DNA of 64,000 bases from Actinoplanes nipponensis (GCF_016862275.1 NZ_BOMQ01000011.1:1-64000); one strand, 5' to 3'; counted from the first letter of the stretch, positions 54,024 to 63,204 are shown. A program made the numbers and translations. The notes: generated by a model from the sequence alone, not told the origin.

Positions 54024-54761
54024 TCAGGCGTCCTTGCGGGCCGCCGACCGCCGGTACGCCCAGACCGCGAACGCGGCGAAAGCCAGCGACCAGGCGCCGA
54101 GGACGGCGGCGTCCAGGCCGGCCGGGTCGCTGTTGAAACCGACCACCCGCAGCGCCATGTCGGCGTAGCCGTGCGTCGGGGTCAACCGTCCCAGCCGGCG
54201 CAGCCAGGCCGGGAAGGTCTGCAGCGGCAGCCACAGCCCGCCCAGCAGCGACATGCCGAAGTAGCAGACGAAGTTGGCCGGCTGCACCGTCTGCGCGGTG
54301 CACAGGTACCCCAGGCCCAGGCCCAGCAGCACGAACGGCGTGGCGCCGAGCCACATCAACGGGACCAGCGCGCACCACTGGCCGCCACCCAGCCGGACGT
54401 GGTTGACCAGCACCGCGGCCAGGCACAGGGCGAGCACCGGCGGCACCGCGAGCAGCATCCCGGTCAGCCCCTTGCCGAGCACCACCCGCAGCGGCGACAG
54501 CGGGGTAAGCCGCAGGTGGCGCAGCCAGCCGCTGGTACGGTCCGCGACCACGGACGCGCCGTAGTTGAGCAGCGCCCCGACCGCACCGAAGCCACCGACG
54601 CTGATCATCGCGTACAGGGCGGCGTCGCGGCTGTGCCGGCCGGTGACCGTGCCGAGGTTGGTGAACACCAGGTACATCACCAGCGGCATGGCCACGGTGA
54701 AGATGACGAAACCCGGCGTGCGCAGCGTCCGCCGCAGCTCCAGGCGCAGATATCCCCGCAT
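54024..54761 (-). CDS. ABC-2 exporter permease (second exporter)
   Basis: 245 residues with six hydrophobic segments (PGFVIFTVAMPLVMYLVF, FGAVGALLNYGASVVAD, GMLLAVPPVLALCLAAVL, FVLLGLGLGYL, CYFGMSLLGGLWLPLQTFP, AWSLAFAAFAVWAY). Its start overlaps the ATPase stop by one base (TGATG). With that ATPase it forms a second exporter of the cluster. Confidence 0.88.
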   Translation of the reverse strand: MRGYLRLELRRTLRTPGFVIFTVAMPLVMYLVFTNLGTVTGRHSRDAALYAMISVGGFGAVGALLNYGASVVADRTSGWLRHLRLTPLSPLRVVLGKGLTGMLLAVPPVLALCLAAVLVNHVRLGGGQWCALVPLMWLGATPFVLLGLGLGYLCTAQTVQPANFVCYFGMSLLGGLWLPLQTFPAWLRRLGRLTPTHGYADMALRVVGFNSDPAGLDAAVLGAWSLAFAAFAVWAYRRSAARKDA

Positions 54762-55702
54762 CAGCGCACCTCCGTGATGGACAGGAACGCGTCCTCGAGG
54801 CTGCCGGCGCCGACCTCGATGTTGCGCAGCAGCCCGCGTTCCGCCAGCGCCGTGACGGCGGCGTCGGCATCGGTGCAGCGCAGCTCGGCCCGCCCGGCTG
54901 CCACGGTCGCCGAGGCGACCCCCGGCAGAGTCCGCAGCATGGCCTCGTCGGGGCCGTCGCGCGTCACGTCCACGGCGACGGTGCGATCGGCGACGGTGCG
55001 CCGGATCTGCGCCGGGCTGCCGTCGGCGACGATCCGGCCGGCCGCCAACATGACCACCCGCCCCGCGTGCTCGTCGACCTCCTGGAGGTGGTGGCTGGCG
55101 AACAGCACGGCCCGCCCGTGCGCGGCGTAGCCGTCGATCGCGCGCCAGAACTCCCGGCGCGCGCGCACGTCCAGTGCGGCGGTGGGCTCGTCGAGCACCA
55201 GCAGGGAGGGGCGACCGACGACGGCCAGCGCGAACCGGACCCGCTGCGCCTGGCCGCCGGACAGCCCGTCCGTGGTGCGACCCAGCAGGTCACCGACGTC
55301 GGCCAGGCCGGCCACCTCGTCCAGCGACATCGGCTCCCGGTACAGGCCCCGGGTGAAGTGCAGCAACTCCCCGACGGTCGCGCGGGGCAGCAGCTGATTC
55401 TCCTGCAGCATCGCGGCCACCAGACCGCGCCGCACCGCCTGCTCCGGGCCGAGCCCGAACAGGCTGACCCGGCCGGCGGCCGGCGTGAGCAGGCCGAGCA
55501 GCAGGCCGATGGTGGTCGACTTGCCGGCGCCGTTCGGACCGAGCAGGGCCAGCACCTCGCCGGGTTCGACCCGGAGGTCGAGACCGTGCACGACCGGATC
55601 GCGACCGTAGCCGAACGAGACGTCGTGCAGGCGCACCGCCGGGCCCGCGGGCGGGTCTGCCGGGGCGGCGCCGTCCGGCCGGCTCAGGGCCGTGGCGGTC
55701 AC
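54761..55702 (-). CDS. ABC exporter ATPase (second exporter)
   Basis: 313 residues from a GTG that overlaps the LeuA-like stop as GTGA. Walker A GPNGAGKST, signature LSGGQAQRVRFAL, Walker B LLVLDEPTAALD, switch His in FASHHLQEVDEHAG. The C-terminal tail LRNIEVGAGSLEDAFLSITE is typical of drug exporters. Translational coupling to a biosynthetic gene supports a role in product export. Confidence 0.9.
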   Translation of the reverse strand: MTATALSRPDGAAPADPPAGPAVRLHDVSFGYGRDPVVHGLDLRVEPGEVLALLGPNGAGKSTTIGLLLGLLTPAAGRVSLFGLGPEQAVRRGLVAAMLQENQLLPRATVGELLHFTRGLYREPMSLDEVAGLADVGDLLGRTTDGLSGGQAQRVRFALAVVGRPSLLVLDEPTAALDVRARREFWRAIDGYAAHGRAVLFASHHLQEVDEHAGRVVMLAAGRIVADGSPAQIRRTVADRTVAVDVTRDGPDEAMLRTLPGVASATVAAGRAELRCTDADAAVTALAERGLLRNIEVGAGSLEDAFLSITEVR

Positions 55703-57444
55703 CGGGCCACCGCCACGGCGGGGCGCAGCAGGGGACCGACGGCGGCCCGATGCACCGCGCTCACCGCGGCCCGCAGCGCCGCCTCGGCGGAGTCGCCGCC
55801 CAGGCCGACGCCCCAGAGCGTCGTTCCCGACACCGCGCACTCGACGTAGGCGACCACCCCGGCCCGCCCCTGGACGGTCGCCGGGTGTTCGTGGTGGTCG
55901 CGGATCGTCACGGACAGGCCCGCCTCGCCGAATGCCCTGGCCAGCGCGTCGAGCGGTCCCTCGCCGGCGGCAGCCAGCCGATGCCGGCGCCCGCCCAGGG
56001 TGAGCTCGGCCGTCAGCTCGACGGTCTGGGCGCTCGCGCCGTCCGGCCCGTACAGCGCGTAGTCGAGCAAGGGGGGTCGTGCGCCACCGAGGTACTCCGC
56101 GGTGAAGACCTGCCACAGCCGGTCCCCGTCCACCTCGCCGCCGCTGTCGTCCAGGTGCCGCTGCACCACGCCGGAGAACTCGATCTGCAGCCGGCGGGGC
56201 AGCTCCAGGTGGTGCTCGGTCTGCATCAGGTAGGCCACCCCGCCCTTGCCGGACTGCGAGTTCACCCGGATCACCGCCTCGTAGGAACGCCCGACGTCAC
56301 GCGGGTCGATCGGCAGGTACGGCATCCGCCAGGGCAGCCGGGCGGCCGGCACCCCGCTCGCGCCGGACCGGGCGCGCAGCGCCTCGAAACCCTTCTTGAT
56401 GGCGTCCTGGTGCGACCCGGAGAACGAGGTGTACACCAGGTCCCCGGCGTACGGGTGACGGTCGGGCACCGGCAGTTGGTTGCACTGCTCCACCGTGCGC
56501 CGGACCGCGTCGATGTCGGAGAGGTCGAGCTCGGGGTCGACTCCCTGGCTGAACAGGTTGAGGGCGAGCGTGACCAGGTCGACGTTGCCGGTGCGCTCGC
56601 CGTTGCCGAACAGGCAGCCCTCCACCCGGTCGGCTCCGGCGAGCACGCCCAGCTCGGCCGCCGCGACGGCCGTCCCGCGGTCGTTGTGCGGGTGCAGCGA
56701 CAGGCAGACGTGCCGGCGGCGGGTCAGCTGGTCACCGAACCACTCGACGAGATCGGCGTAGCGGTGCGGGCCGTACCGTTCGACGGTGGCCGGCAGGTTG
56801 AGCACGATCTCCCGGTCGGGCCCCGGCTGCCAGACGTCCATGACGGCCTCGCACACCTCGACGGCGAAGTCCGGCTCGGTGTCCACGACCAGCTCCGGGG
56901 AGTACTCGAAGCCCAGCACGGTGCCGGGCACCAGCTGCTGGGCCCGGCGCACGACGTGCCGGGTCGCCCGGACCGCGAGGTCACGGCAGCCGGCCCGGTC
57001 CGTGCCGAACACCACCTCGCGGAACAGCGGCGAGGTCGCGTTGTAGAGGTGGAGCGTGGCGTGCCGGGCGCCGCCGAGGCTGCGCAGCGTCGTGTCGATC
57101 AGCTCCTCGCGGGCCGGGGTCAACACGGAGATCTCGACGTCCTCGGGCACCAGGTCGTCCTCGATCAGCCGGCGCACGAATTCGTGGTCGACCCGGCTCG
57201 CGGCCGGGAAGCCCACCTCGATCTCCTTGAAGCCGAGTTCGACGGCCAGCCGGAACAGGGCGTGTTTGCGGTCCACCGACATCGGCTCGATGAGCGCCTG
57301 GTTGCCGTCGCGCAGGTCCACGGAGCACCACCGGGGCGCAGCCGTGTGCTCGGCGTCCGGCCACCGCCGCCGGCGGTTGACCAGAGCGGGGAACCGCTGG
57401 TAGCGGTGCGTCGCCATGGGGCTGGGACGCTGCCGGTTGGGCAT
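55699..57444 (-). CDS. 2-isopropylmalate synthase homologue within the polyketide cluster
   Basis: 581 residues; AGGAGGAG ahead of the ATG is one of the strongest ribosome sites in the window. HMGL-type barrel with DLRDGNQALIEPM (metal Asp and Arg), SLHPHNDRGTAVAA (metal His) and GNGERTGNVDLVTLALNL. A C-terminal LeuA regulatory domain (about 450-570) is retained. It condenses acetyl-CoA with 2-ketoisovalerate or a similar keto acid. Placed after a SARP gene and coupled to an exporter, it probably serves the pathway by raising supply of leucine-type keto acids and so of isovaleryl-type starter units, or by making another extended alpha-keto acid. A displaced housekeeping leuA is the alternative. 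Confidence 0.9.
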   Translation of the reverse strand: MPNRQRPSPMATHRYQRFPALVNRRRRWPDAEHTAAPRWCSVDLRDGNQALIEPMSVDRKHALFRLAVELGFKEIEVGFPAASRVDHEFVRRLIEDDLVPEDVEISVLTPAREELIDTTLRSLGGARHATLHLYNATSPLFREVVFGTDRAGCRDLAVRATRHVVRRAQQLVPGTVLGFEYSPELVVDTEPDFAVEVCEAVMDVWQPGPDREIVLNLPATVERYGPHRYADLVEWFGDQLTRRRHVCLSLHPHNDRGTAVAAAELGVLAGADRVEGCLFGNGERTGNVDLVTLALNLFSQGVDPELDLSDIDAVRRTVEQCNQLPVPDRHPYAGDLVYTSFSGSHQDAIKKGFEALRARSGASGVPAARLPWRMPYLPIDPRDVGRSYEAVIRVNSQSGKGGVAYLMQTEHHLELPRRLQIEFSGVVQRHLDDSGGEVDGDRLWQVFTAEYLGGARPPLLDYALYGPDGASAQTVELTAELTLGGRRHRLAAAGEGPLDALARAFGEAGLSVTIRDHHEHPATVQGRAGVVAYVECAVSGTTLWGVGLGGDSAEAALRAAVSAVHRAAVGPLLRPAVAVAR

Positions 57445-57472
57445 GACTCCTCCTGCCGGGGTGGTGATCGGG

Positions 57473-58282
57473 TCAGGACGCCGCGGCCAGCGTGGGCCGC
57501 ATTCCCAGGCCGAACCCGGGAGCCTCGGGGGAGTCGTAGGTCAGCACCTCGCGCTGCAACCGCTGCAGCTCCGGCTGCGGGTCGAGGCCGAGCTGGTCGT
57601 GCAGCAGCACCCGTAGGTTCTGGTACGCCTGCAGCGCCTCGCTGCGCCGCCCGCACCGGCTCAGCGCCGCGATGAGCTGACCGTGGAACCACTCGTTCAG
57701 CGGGTGGGCGGCCACCAGTGAGCGCAGCTCGCCGATCAGCTCGTGGTGCCGGCCCAGCTCGGCGTCGGCGAGGATGCGCAGTTCCAGCGTGCGCAGCCGT
57801 TCCTCCTCCAGGTGGACGGCGTGCGACTCCAGCAGCCGGCCGGTGAGGACGTTGGCCAGTGCCGGGCCGCGCCACAGGTCGAGTGCCCGGCGCAGCACGG
57901 CGGCGGCTTCCGCGGTGCGGCCGTTGTCCAGCAGCTGGCGGCCCTGCCAGGACATCGTCTGGAAGGAATGCGCGTCGATCTGCTCCGGATCGACGTACAT
58001 CAGGTAGCCGGGCGCGGTGGTGACGAGCCACTCCGGGCGCTGCGGGGCCACCTGGTGCCGGTTGAAGCTGCGCCGCAGCTGGTAGATGTAGGTCTGGGCG
58101 GTGGTGACCGCGCTCATCGGCGGGTGCTCGCCCCACAGCTCCTCGATCAGCGCGTCGACGGAGACGACCTGGTTGGCGCGCAGCAGGAGCAGGGCCAGGA
58201 CCCGGCGGACCTTGGGCGGGGTGGGGGTGCGGTCCGTGCCCTCGCTGGTGACTTCCAGGGGACCCAGCACATTGAATTTCAT
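57473..58282 (-). CDS. SARP-family pathway activator
   Basis: 269 residues, the size of small pathway-specific SARPs (ActII-ORF4, DnrI). Winged helix 1-95 (KFNVLGPLEVTSEG, TAQTYIYQLRRSF) and BTAD 100-245 (EERLRTLELRILADAELGRHHELIGELRSLVAAHPLNEWFHGQLIAALSRCGRRSEALQAY). GGAGAATACCGTG precedes the ATG. It is expected to activate cluster promoters. It lies 28 bases before the LeuA-like gene, so the two may be co-transcribed. A large inverted repeat lies between it and the divergent UbiA gene. Confidence 0.92.
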   Translation of the reverse strand: MKFNVLGPLEVTSEGTDRTPTPPKVRRVLALLLLRANQVVSVDALIEELWGEHPPMSAVTTAQTYIYQLRRSFNRHQVAPQRPEWLVTTAPGYLMYVDPEQIDAHSFQTMSWQGRQLLDNGRTAEAAAVLRRALDLWRGPALANVLTGRLLESHAVHLEEERLRTLELRILADAELGRHHELIGELRSLVAAHPLNEWFHGQLIAALSRCGRRSEALQAYQNLRVLLHDQLGLDPQPELQRLQREVLTYDSPEAPGFGLGMRPTLAAAS

Positions 58283-58446
58283 CACGGTATTCTCCGATTT
58301 CGTCGTTCCCGGGCGGACGCCACAGGGGAGGGACGGTGCACGGCCGAGCTCTGGATCGAAAGCTAGGGAGCGGCCGGACCGGGTCGCAAGGAGTCCTATC
58401 CCGGCGGCGGCGCGAGAGTGGACCATCCACGCGCTCGGCGGACGAA

Positions 58447-58481
58447 GGTGGTAGCCGGCACTACAACCTTCGGCTACCACC
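58447..58481. promoter_or_regulatory. 11-bp perfect inverted repeat in the SARP/UbiA divergent promoter
   Basis: GGTGGTAGCCG-N13-CGGCTACCACC. It is immediately followed by TTGACG (58483-58488) and then by CGGTCG, CGGTTG and CGGTTG repeats at 58492, 58498 and 58508, the last two 10 bases apart. The repeats could be SARP contacts and the dyad an operator for another regulator or a transcript stem. Confidence 0.55.
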
Positions 58482-58517
58482 ATTGACGCTGCGGTCGCGG
58501 TTGCCGACGGTTGATTC

Positions 58518-59450
58518 ATGTCAATCACTGTGCTCAGCGGTGCCGAGGTGCCGGTGCAGAGGACGCTGTCCTTCCCCGCCAAAATCGCCGCCTGCTTCGC
58601 GGAGGCACGGCTGCAGGTACAGGTGATCTTCCTGCTGCGGCTGCTGGCCGGTTTCGGGCTGGGCCGTCCGGCCGGTGTGGCGTTTCCCTGGCTCCGGCTG
58701 TTCGGGTCGATCGCGGTCTGGGAGCTCGCGGTGCTGAGCGTCTACCTGGCCGACGGCGTGATGGACATCGTGGAGGACCGTCTCAACGGATCCACCCGGC
58801 CGATCGCCCGTGGCGATCTGCCCCGCGGGTTCGCCGCGGTGGTCGCGGTCGCTGCCGGGGTGTTGTCGGTGCTGGGCGCGGCACGCCTGGGGGCGCCGTA
58901 CATCTTTCTGGTGCCGGTGATGGTGCTGCTGGGGTACGCGTACTGCAGCCCGCCGGCGCGGCTCAAGCGTTGGTCCGGCGCGGCCGGCGCGATCGTCGTG
59001 GTGGCGGGCCTGCTGACCTTCGCCGCCGGGTCGGCGGTGTGGGGGCCGCTGCGGCCGACCGCGCCCCTGATCATCTTCGCGCTCGTCATGTCGGTGTGGA
59101 TGGGACTGGTCGGCGCGTTGGCCAAGGACTTCTCCGACGTCGACGGCGACGCCGTGGCGGGCTGCCGCACCACCGCGTCGACCCGGCACGGGCGGGCGGT
59201 GCGCCTGGTCGTCGGCAACGCGCTCGTGGTGGCCGGCGGCTTCGGCCTGGCCGCGTTCACCATTGCGCCGGTTCTTCGCCCTTCTAGCCTGATTATGATG
59301 GCTGGTGCCTGGTGTGTCGTATTTACCACTATCGCCTTCGCGGCGGCGCCGGAACGGCACCGGCGGCGGCGCCCGTATAAAGCTTTCATGCTTACCCAGT
59401 ACGCGGTTCACGCGGCGATTCTGATCGATGTCTTTCTGTTGCTCACATGA
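58518..59450 (+). CDS. UbiA-family membrane prenyltransferase
   Basis: 310 residues with eight or nine transmembrane segments. The two Asp-rich motifs of the family are present: YLADGVMDIVEDRLNG (DxxxD) and AKDFSDVDGDAVAG. YCSPPARLKR after helix 4 is typical. Such enzymes transfer a prenyl group to an aromatic or quinone acceptor in the membrane. Within a type II PKS cluster it may prenylate the polyketide; alternatives are a menaquinone- or chlorophyll-synthase-like role. It is divergent from the SARP gene and leads a rightward group including the two-component system. Confidence 0.85.
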   Translation: MSITVLSGAEVPVQRTLSFPAKIAACFAEARLQVQVIFLLRLLAGFGLGRPAGVAFPWLRLFGSIAVWELAVLSVYLADGVMDIVEDRLNGSTRPIARGDLPRGFAAVVAVAAGVLSVLGAARLGAPYIFLVPVMVLLGYAYCSPPARLKRWSGAAGAIVVVAGLLTFAAGSAVWGPLRPTAPLIIFALVMSVWMGLVGALAKDFSDVDGDAVAGCRTTASTRHGRAVRLVVGNALVVAGGFGLAAFTIAPVLRPSSLIMMAGAWCVVFTTIAFAAAPERHRRRRPYKAFMLTQYAVHAAILIDVFLLLT

Positions 59451-59463
59451 TCTCGCGCGAGAT
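59450..59463. promoter_or_regulatory. Perfect 14-bp palindrome before the sensor kinase gene
   Basis: ATCTCGCGCGAGAT begins at the last base of the UbiA stop and ends 32 bases before the kinase GTG. Position suggests an operator for a promoter internal to the operon. Confidence 0.45.
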
Positions 59464-59495
59464 AGCCTCGTCCCACGTATGGGGCGGGGGAACGC

Positions 59496-60575
59496 GTGGC
59501 CGAACCAGAGGAAATGACGGCGATTTCCGGCGTGGTCGCCCGGCTGGAGGCGTCCACGTCGTCCATCCTGGCCGGGTACGAACGAGCGCTGCAGCAGCAG
59601 GGCAGCCCGCTGCTGTCCACTGCGGCGACGCGCTCGCAGATCCTGTCCCACGCCCGGCAGCTGCTCGACGACCTGGTCGACGAACTGTACGGCCGGCACG
59701 CCGAGACCGCGCGGCGCACACTGGCCACCGAGCTCGGCAGCAGCCGGGCCGAGGCGGGCATCTACCCCGGGGTCTCGTTGCGGGCGGCGGGCATGCTCTT
59801 CGACGTGGTGATGTGCAGTGTGGACCGGCAGGCCGGACCGCAGGGCGCTTCCGCGCAAGCCATGCTCGCTGTCGCGCTCGGCATGAACAGGGTGCTGATT
59901 CGGGCGCTGGGCGCCGCCGCCGATTCGTATGCCGCGTTACTGCTCGATCGCATTCATGGCGCGCACGTCGAGGAACGCAAGAGGATCAGCCGAGAACTGC
60001 ATGACCGGGTTGGTCACGGGGTCAGCCTGGCCTACCGCAACTTGGAGCTCTACGAGATATATCAGGCGAAGCGTCCCATTCAGGCGCGAAGCTGCGTCGC
60101 CACCGCTCAGGAATCCCTCCGGGAGACCCTCGACGCCGTTCGGGACCTCATCTCGGATCTGCGGGTGGCCGAGCCGCCGGACGGGCTGGAAAAGGCTCTG
60201 CGGAGCTTCCTGGAAACCGAACCCCGATCGCGGACCGACGTCCGGCTGCACGTCACCGGCGACGAACACTGGGCGTCCCCGGAGGTCCGCGACGAGGTCT
60301 TCCTGATCGTGCGGGAGGCGCTGCGCAACGTCCTCGCCCACGCCGGCGCCGACGTCGCGCTGGTCCGGGTGCAGATCAGTCCGGGCGAGCTGCGCGCCAC
60401 CGTACGCGACGACGGCCAGGGGTTCCAACCGTCCGCAGTGGACTCCTCCCACGCCGGGATCGTCTCCATGCGGGAGCGCGCCGGTCTCCTCGGCGGAGCG
60501 CTGTCCGTGGCCAGCAGTCCCGGCCAGGGCACCACGATCGAGCTGCTGCTCCCGCTCGCCCGGCCGACGGCATGA
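59496..60575 (+). CDS. NarL-type cytoplasmic sensor histidine kinase
   Basis: 359 residues from a GTG preceded by GGGGCGGGGG. No transmembrane helix is visible. An all-helical N-terminal sensory region (1-150) precedes a HisKA_3 box EERKRISRELHDRVGHGVSLAYRN (phospho-His) and a HATPase domain with VREALRNVLAHAG (N-box) and RDDGQGFQP (G1). It overlaps the response regulator start (ATGA). It probably senses an intracellular metabolite, possibly a pathway intermediate. Confidence 0.9.
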   Translation: MAEPEEMTAISGVVARLEASTSSILAGYERALQQQGSPLLSTAATRSQILSHARQLLDDLVDELYGRHAETARRTLATELGSSRAEAGIYPGVSLRAAGMLFDVVMCSVDRQAGPQGASAQAMLAVALGMNRVLIRALGAAADSYAALLLDRIHGAHVEERKRISRELHDRVGHGVSLAYRNLELYEIYQAKRPIQARSCVATAQESLRETLDAVRDLISDLRVAEPPDGLEKALRSFLETEPRSRTDVRLHVTGDEHWASPEVRDEVFLIVREALRNVLAHAGADVALVRVQISPGELRATVRDDGQGFQPSAVDSSHAGIVSMRERAGLLGGALSVASSPGQGTTIELLLPLARPTA

Positions 60576-61237
60576 ACGACATCCGGATCGTCCTCGTCGA
60601 CGATCACGCGCTGGTGCGCCAGGGGGTCCGCGAGCTGCTCGAGACCGAGCCGGACCTGAAGGTGATCGGCGAGGCCGGCGACAGCGAGACCGCCGTCGGC
60701 CTGGTGAGCGACCTGCGCCCGGACGTCGTGCTGCTCGACGTGGAGATCATCGGCGACGACGTGACCACCACCGTCGAACGCATGCGTACCCTCGCCCCGC
60801 AGAGCCAGATCCTCATCCTGAGCATGTACGACGGCCCGCAGCTGCTGCGCCGGTTGCTGGCGCTGAACATCCGCGGGTACCTGCTCAAGAGCGCCGGCCG
60901 CGCCGAGCTGGTCGCGGCGGTACGCGCCGCGTGCTCCGGCGACGACCGGATCATCCTCGGCGTCTCCCGCCGCAGCCTCGCCGCCGTGCACGCCCCGCGC
61001 GAGACGGCCAGCCTGTCGGCCCGCGAACGCGAAGTTCTCGAGCTGACCGCCATGGCGCTGACCAACGCCCAGATCGCCGCCCGCCTCTACGTCACCGAGG
61101 CCACCGTCAAACGCCACCTCAGCAACGTGTTCGCCAAGCTCGGCGCCCTGTCGCGGATCGACGCGGTCAAGAAGGCGATCGAGATGCGGATCATCCAGCC
61201 GCCCCGCGGCCCGGGTGGCCGCCCGGACCACCGTTGA
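60572..61237 (+). CDS. NarL/LuxR-family response regulator
   Basis: 221 residues. Receiver domain: LVDDHALVRQG, phospho-Asp in VVLLDVEI, and Lys in YLLKSAG. Output domain: LSAREREVLELTAMALTNAQIAARLYVTEATVKRHLSNVFAKL. It pairs with the overlapping kinase gene and may control the polyketide cluster in parallel with the SARP. Confidence 0.92.
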   Translation: MNDIRIVLVDDHALVRQGVRELLETEPDLKVIGEAGDSETAVGLVSDLRPDVVLLDVEIIGDDVTTTVERMRTLAPQSQILILSMYDGPQLLRRLLALNIRGYLLKSAGRAELVAAVRAACSGDDRIILGVSRRSLAAVHAPRETASLSAREREVLELTAMALTNAQIAARLYVTEATVKRHLSNVFAKLGALSRIDAVKKAIEMRIIQPPRGPGGRPDHR

Positions 61238-61348
61238 GCGGCCTCTAGCTCGCGCCTGTACCGGTTCTCCAGCGGCGCGGCCGACCCTCTTGCACAGGAC
61301 GGGACGACGGCAGACGAGCCGCCGCTCCCGCCGGAGGGGAGGCGAGTC

Positions 61349-61939
61349 GTGCGCACGGAAGTGTCCGTACCGGACTCCGGTTCCCGCACCCGGCAGGCGC
61401 CCGCACCACCGCCCGGCGGGGTGGGGGCCGAGGTGTTCCGGCGCGCGCTGGCCCACTGCGCCGCCGGAGTGGTCGTGGTGACCACCGGCGCCCGGCCGGC
61501 CGGCTTCACCGCCAGCTCCTTCACCTCGGTCAGCATGAGCCCGCCGCTGGTCTCCTTCTGCGTCGACAAGTACGCCGGCTGCTGGGGGCGGCTGCGCACC
61601 GCGGAGACGTTCACCGTCAACGTGCTGACCGACACGCAGCAGGCCCTGGCCGCCCGGTTCGCCGCGCGAGGGGTGGACCGTTTCGCGCCACCCACCCGCT
61701 GGCGCCACGGGCCGGACGGCGCGGTGCTGCTCGACGCGGCGGCGGCCCACCTGCAGTGCCGGCGGCACGCGGTGCTCCCCCTCGGCGATCACTTCCTGGT
61801 GGTCGGACTGCTGGTCGCCGTGCACGCCGGCACGTCCGCCCCGCCGCTGCTGTACCACGGCGGCCGGTACGGCCGGTTCACCACGCTGGAGTCCGCCGTG
61901 CCCCCCGTCCCAGAAGCCGACGAGCGGAGGAGCAGATGA
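61349..61939 (+). CDS. Flavin reductase (two-component monooxygenase partner)
   Basis: 196 residues from a GTG after GGAGGGGAGG. Split-barrel flavin reductase motifs: HCAAGVVVVTTGARPAGFTASSFTSVSMSPPLVSFCV, then TFTVNVLTDTQQALAARFA and FLVVGLLVAVHAG. ActVB-type enzymes supply reduced flavin to oxygenases that hydroxylate aromatic polyketides. It overlaps the KS-alpha gene (ATGA). The partner oxygenase must lie outside the window. Confidence 0.9.
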   Translation: MRTEVSVPDSGSRTRQAPAPPPGGVGAEVFRRALAHCAAGVVVVTTGARPAGFTASSFTSVSMSPPLVSFCVDKYAGCWGRLRTAETFTVNVLTDTQQALAARFAARGVDRFAPPTRWRHGPDGAVLLDAAAAHLQCRRHAVLPLGDHFLVVGLLVAVHAGTSAPPLLYHGGRYGRFTTLESAVPPVPEADERRSR

Positions 61940-63204
61940 GCCGCCGAGTTGTGATCACCGGAATCGGTGTGGTGGCGCCGGGTGGCGTCGGCACCCCGGC
62001 GTACTGGCAACGCCTGTTGTCCGGCCGGAGCGCCACCCGCACCATCACCGCGTTCGACCCGTCCGGATTCCGCTCCCGGATGGCCGCCGAGTGCGACTTC
62101 GACCCGACCGCGTACGGCCTCACCCCGCAGGAGATCCGGCGGATGGACCGCACGGCCCAGTTCGCCGTCGTGTGCACCGCCGAGTGCGTCGCCGACGCCG
62201 GGCTCGCCGGCGGGGAGGTGCCGGCCACCCGGGTGGGCGTCACCGTCGGCAGCGCGGTCGGCGCCACCATCAAGCTGGAGTCCGAGTACGTCGTGCTCAG
62301 CGACGGCGGACGGCGGTGGGAGGTGGATCCCGGCTACGCCGTTCCGCACCTGTACGACTATCTGGTGCCCAGCTCGCTGGCCGCCGAGGTGGCGTGGAAG
62401 GTGGGCGCCGAGGGACCGGTGTCGGTGGTCTCCGACGGCTGCACCGCGGGCATCGACGCGCTCGGCTACGCCGCCCAGGTCATCCGCTGCGGCGACGCCG
62501 ACGTGATGATCGCCGGCGGGACCGAGGCCCCGATCGCCCCGATCACCGTGGCCTGCTTCGACGCCATCAAGGCGACCTCGGTGCACAACGACGACCCGGA
62601 GCACGCGCACCGGCCGTACGACGTCAGCCGCAACGGGTTCGTGCTCGGCGAGGGCGCCGCCATGCTGGTGCTCGAGGAGTACGAGCACGCCCGGCGCCGC
62701 GGTGCCCGGGTCTACGCCGAGATCGCCGGCGTCGCCACCCGGGCCAACGCCTTCCACATGACCGGCCTGCAGGCCGAGGGCCGGGAGATGGCCGAGGCCA
62801 TCCGGGTGGCCCTGGACCAGGCGCGGATCGGCGCGGACCGGGTCGACTGGGTCAGCATGCACGGCACCGGCACCAAGCAGAACGACCGGCACGAGACCTC
62901 GGCCATCAAGCGAAGCCTGGGCCCGCACGCGTACCGGACCCCGGCCAGCTCGATCAAGTCGATGATCGGCCACTCGCTCGGCGCGGTCGGCGCCCTGGAG
63001 ACGGCGGCCTGCGCCCTGGCCATCACGCACGGGGCCGTGCCGCCGACCGCGAACCTGCACCGGCAGGACCCGGAACTCGACCTGGATTACGTACCCCTGC
63101 AGGCGAGGGAGCACCGAGTGGACGTGGCGCTGAACGTGGGCAGCGGCTTCGGCGGATTCCAGAGCGCGATGGTGCTCTGCCGGCCCGAGGCGGTGAGCCG
63201 GTGA
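61936..63204 (+). CDS. Type II PKS ketosynthase alpha (KS-alpha)
   Basis: 422 residues. Active-site Cys169 in SDGCTAGIDALGYA, the His residues in MHGTGTKQND and IGHSLGAVGALE, and the N-terminal RRVVITGIGVVAPGG identify a KS-alpha. It catalyses the decarboxylative condensations that build the poly-beta-ketone on the ACP. GGAGGAGC precedes the ATG. It overlaps the flavin reductase upstream (ATGA) and the CLF downstream (GTGA), the normal KS/CLF coupling. Confidence 0.96.
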   Translation: MSRRVVITGIGVVAPGGVGTPAYWQRLLSGRSATRTITAFDPSGFRSRMAAECDFDPTAYGLTPQEIRRMDRTAQFAVVCTAECVADAGLAGGEVPATRVGVTVGSAVGATIKLESEYVVLSDGGRRWEVDPGYAVPHLYDYLVPSSLAAEVAWKVGAEGPVSVVSDGCTAGIDALGYAAQVIRCGDADVMIAGGTEAPIAPITVACFDAIKATSVHNDDPEHAHRPYDVSRNGFVLGEGAAMLVLEEYEHARRRGARVYAEIAGVATRANAFHMTGLQAEGREMAEAIRVALDQARIGADRVDWVSMHGTGTKQNDRHETSAIKRSLGPHAYRTPASSIKSMIGHSLGAVGALETAACALAITHGAVPPTANLHRQDPELDLDYVPLQAREHRVDVALNVGSGFGGFQSAMVLCRPEAVSR

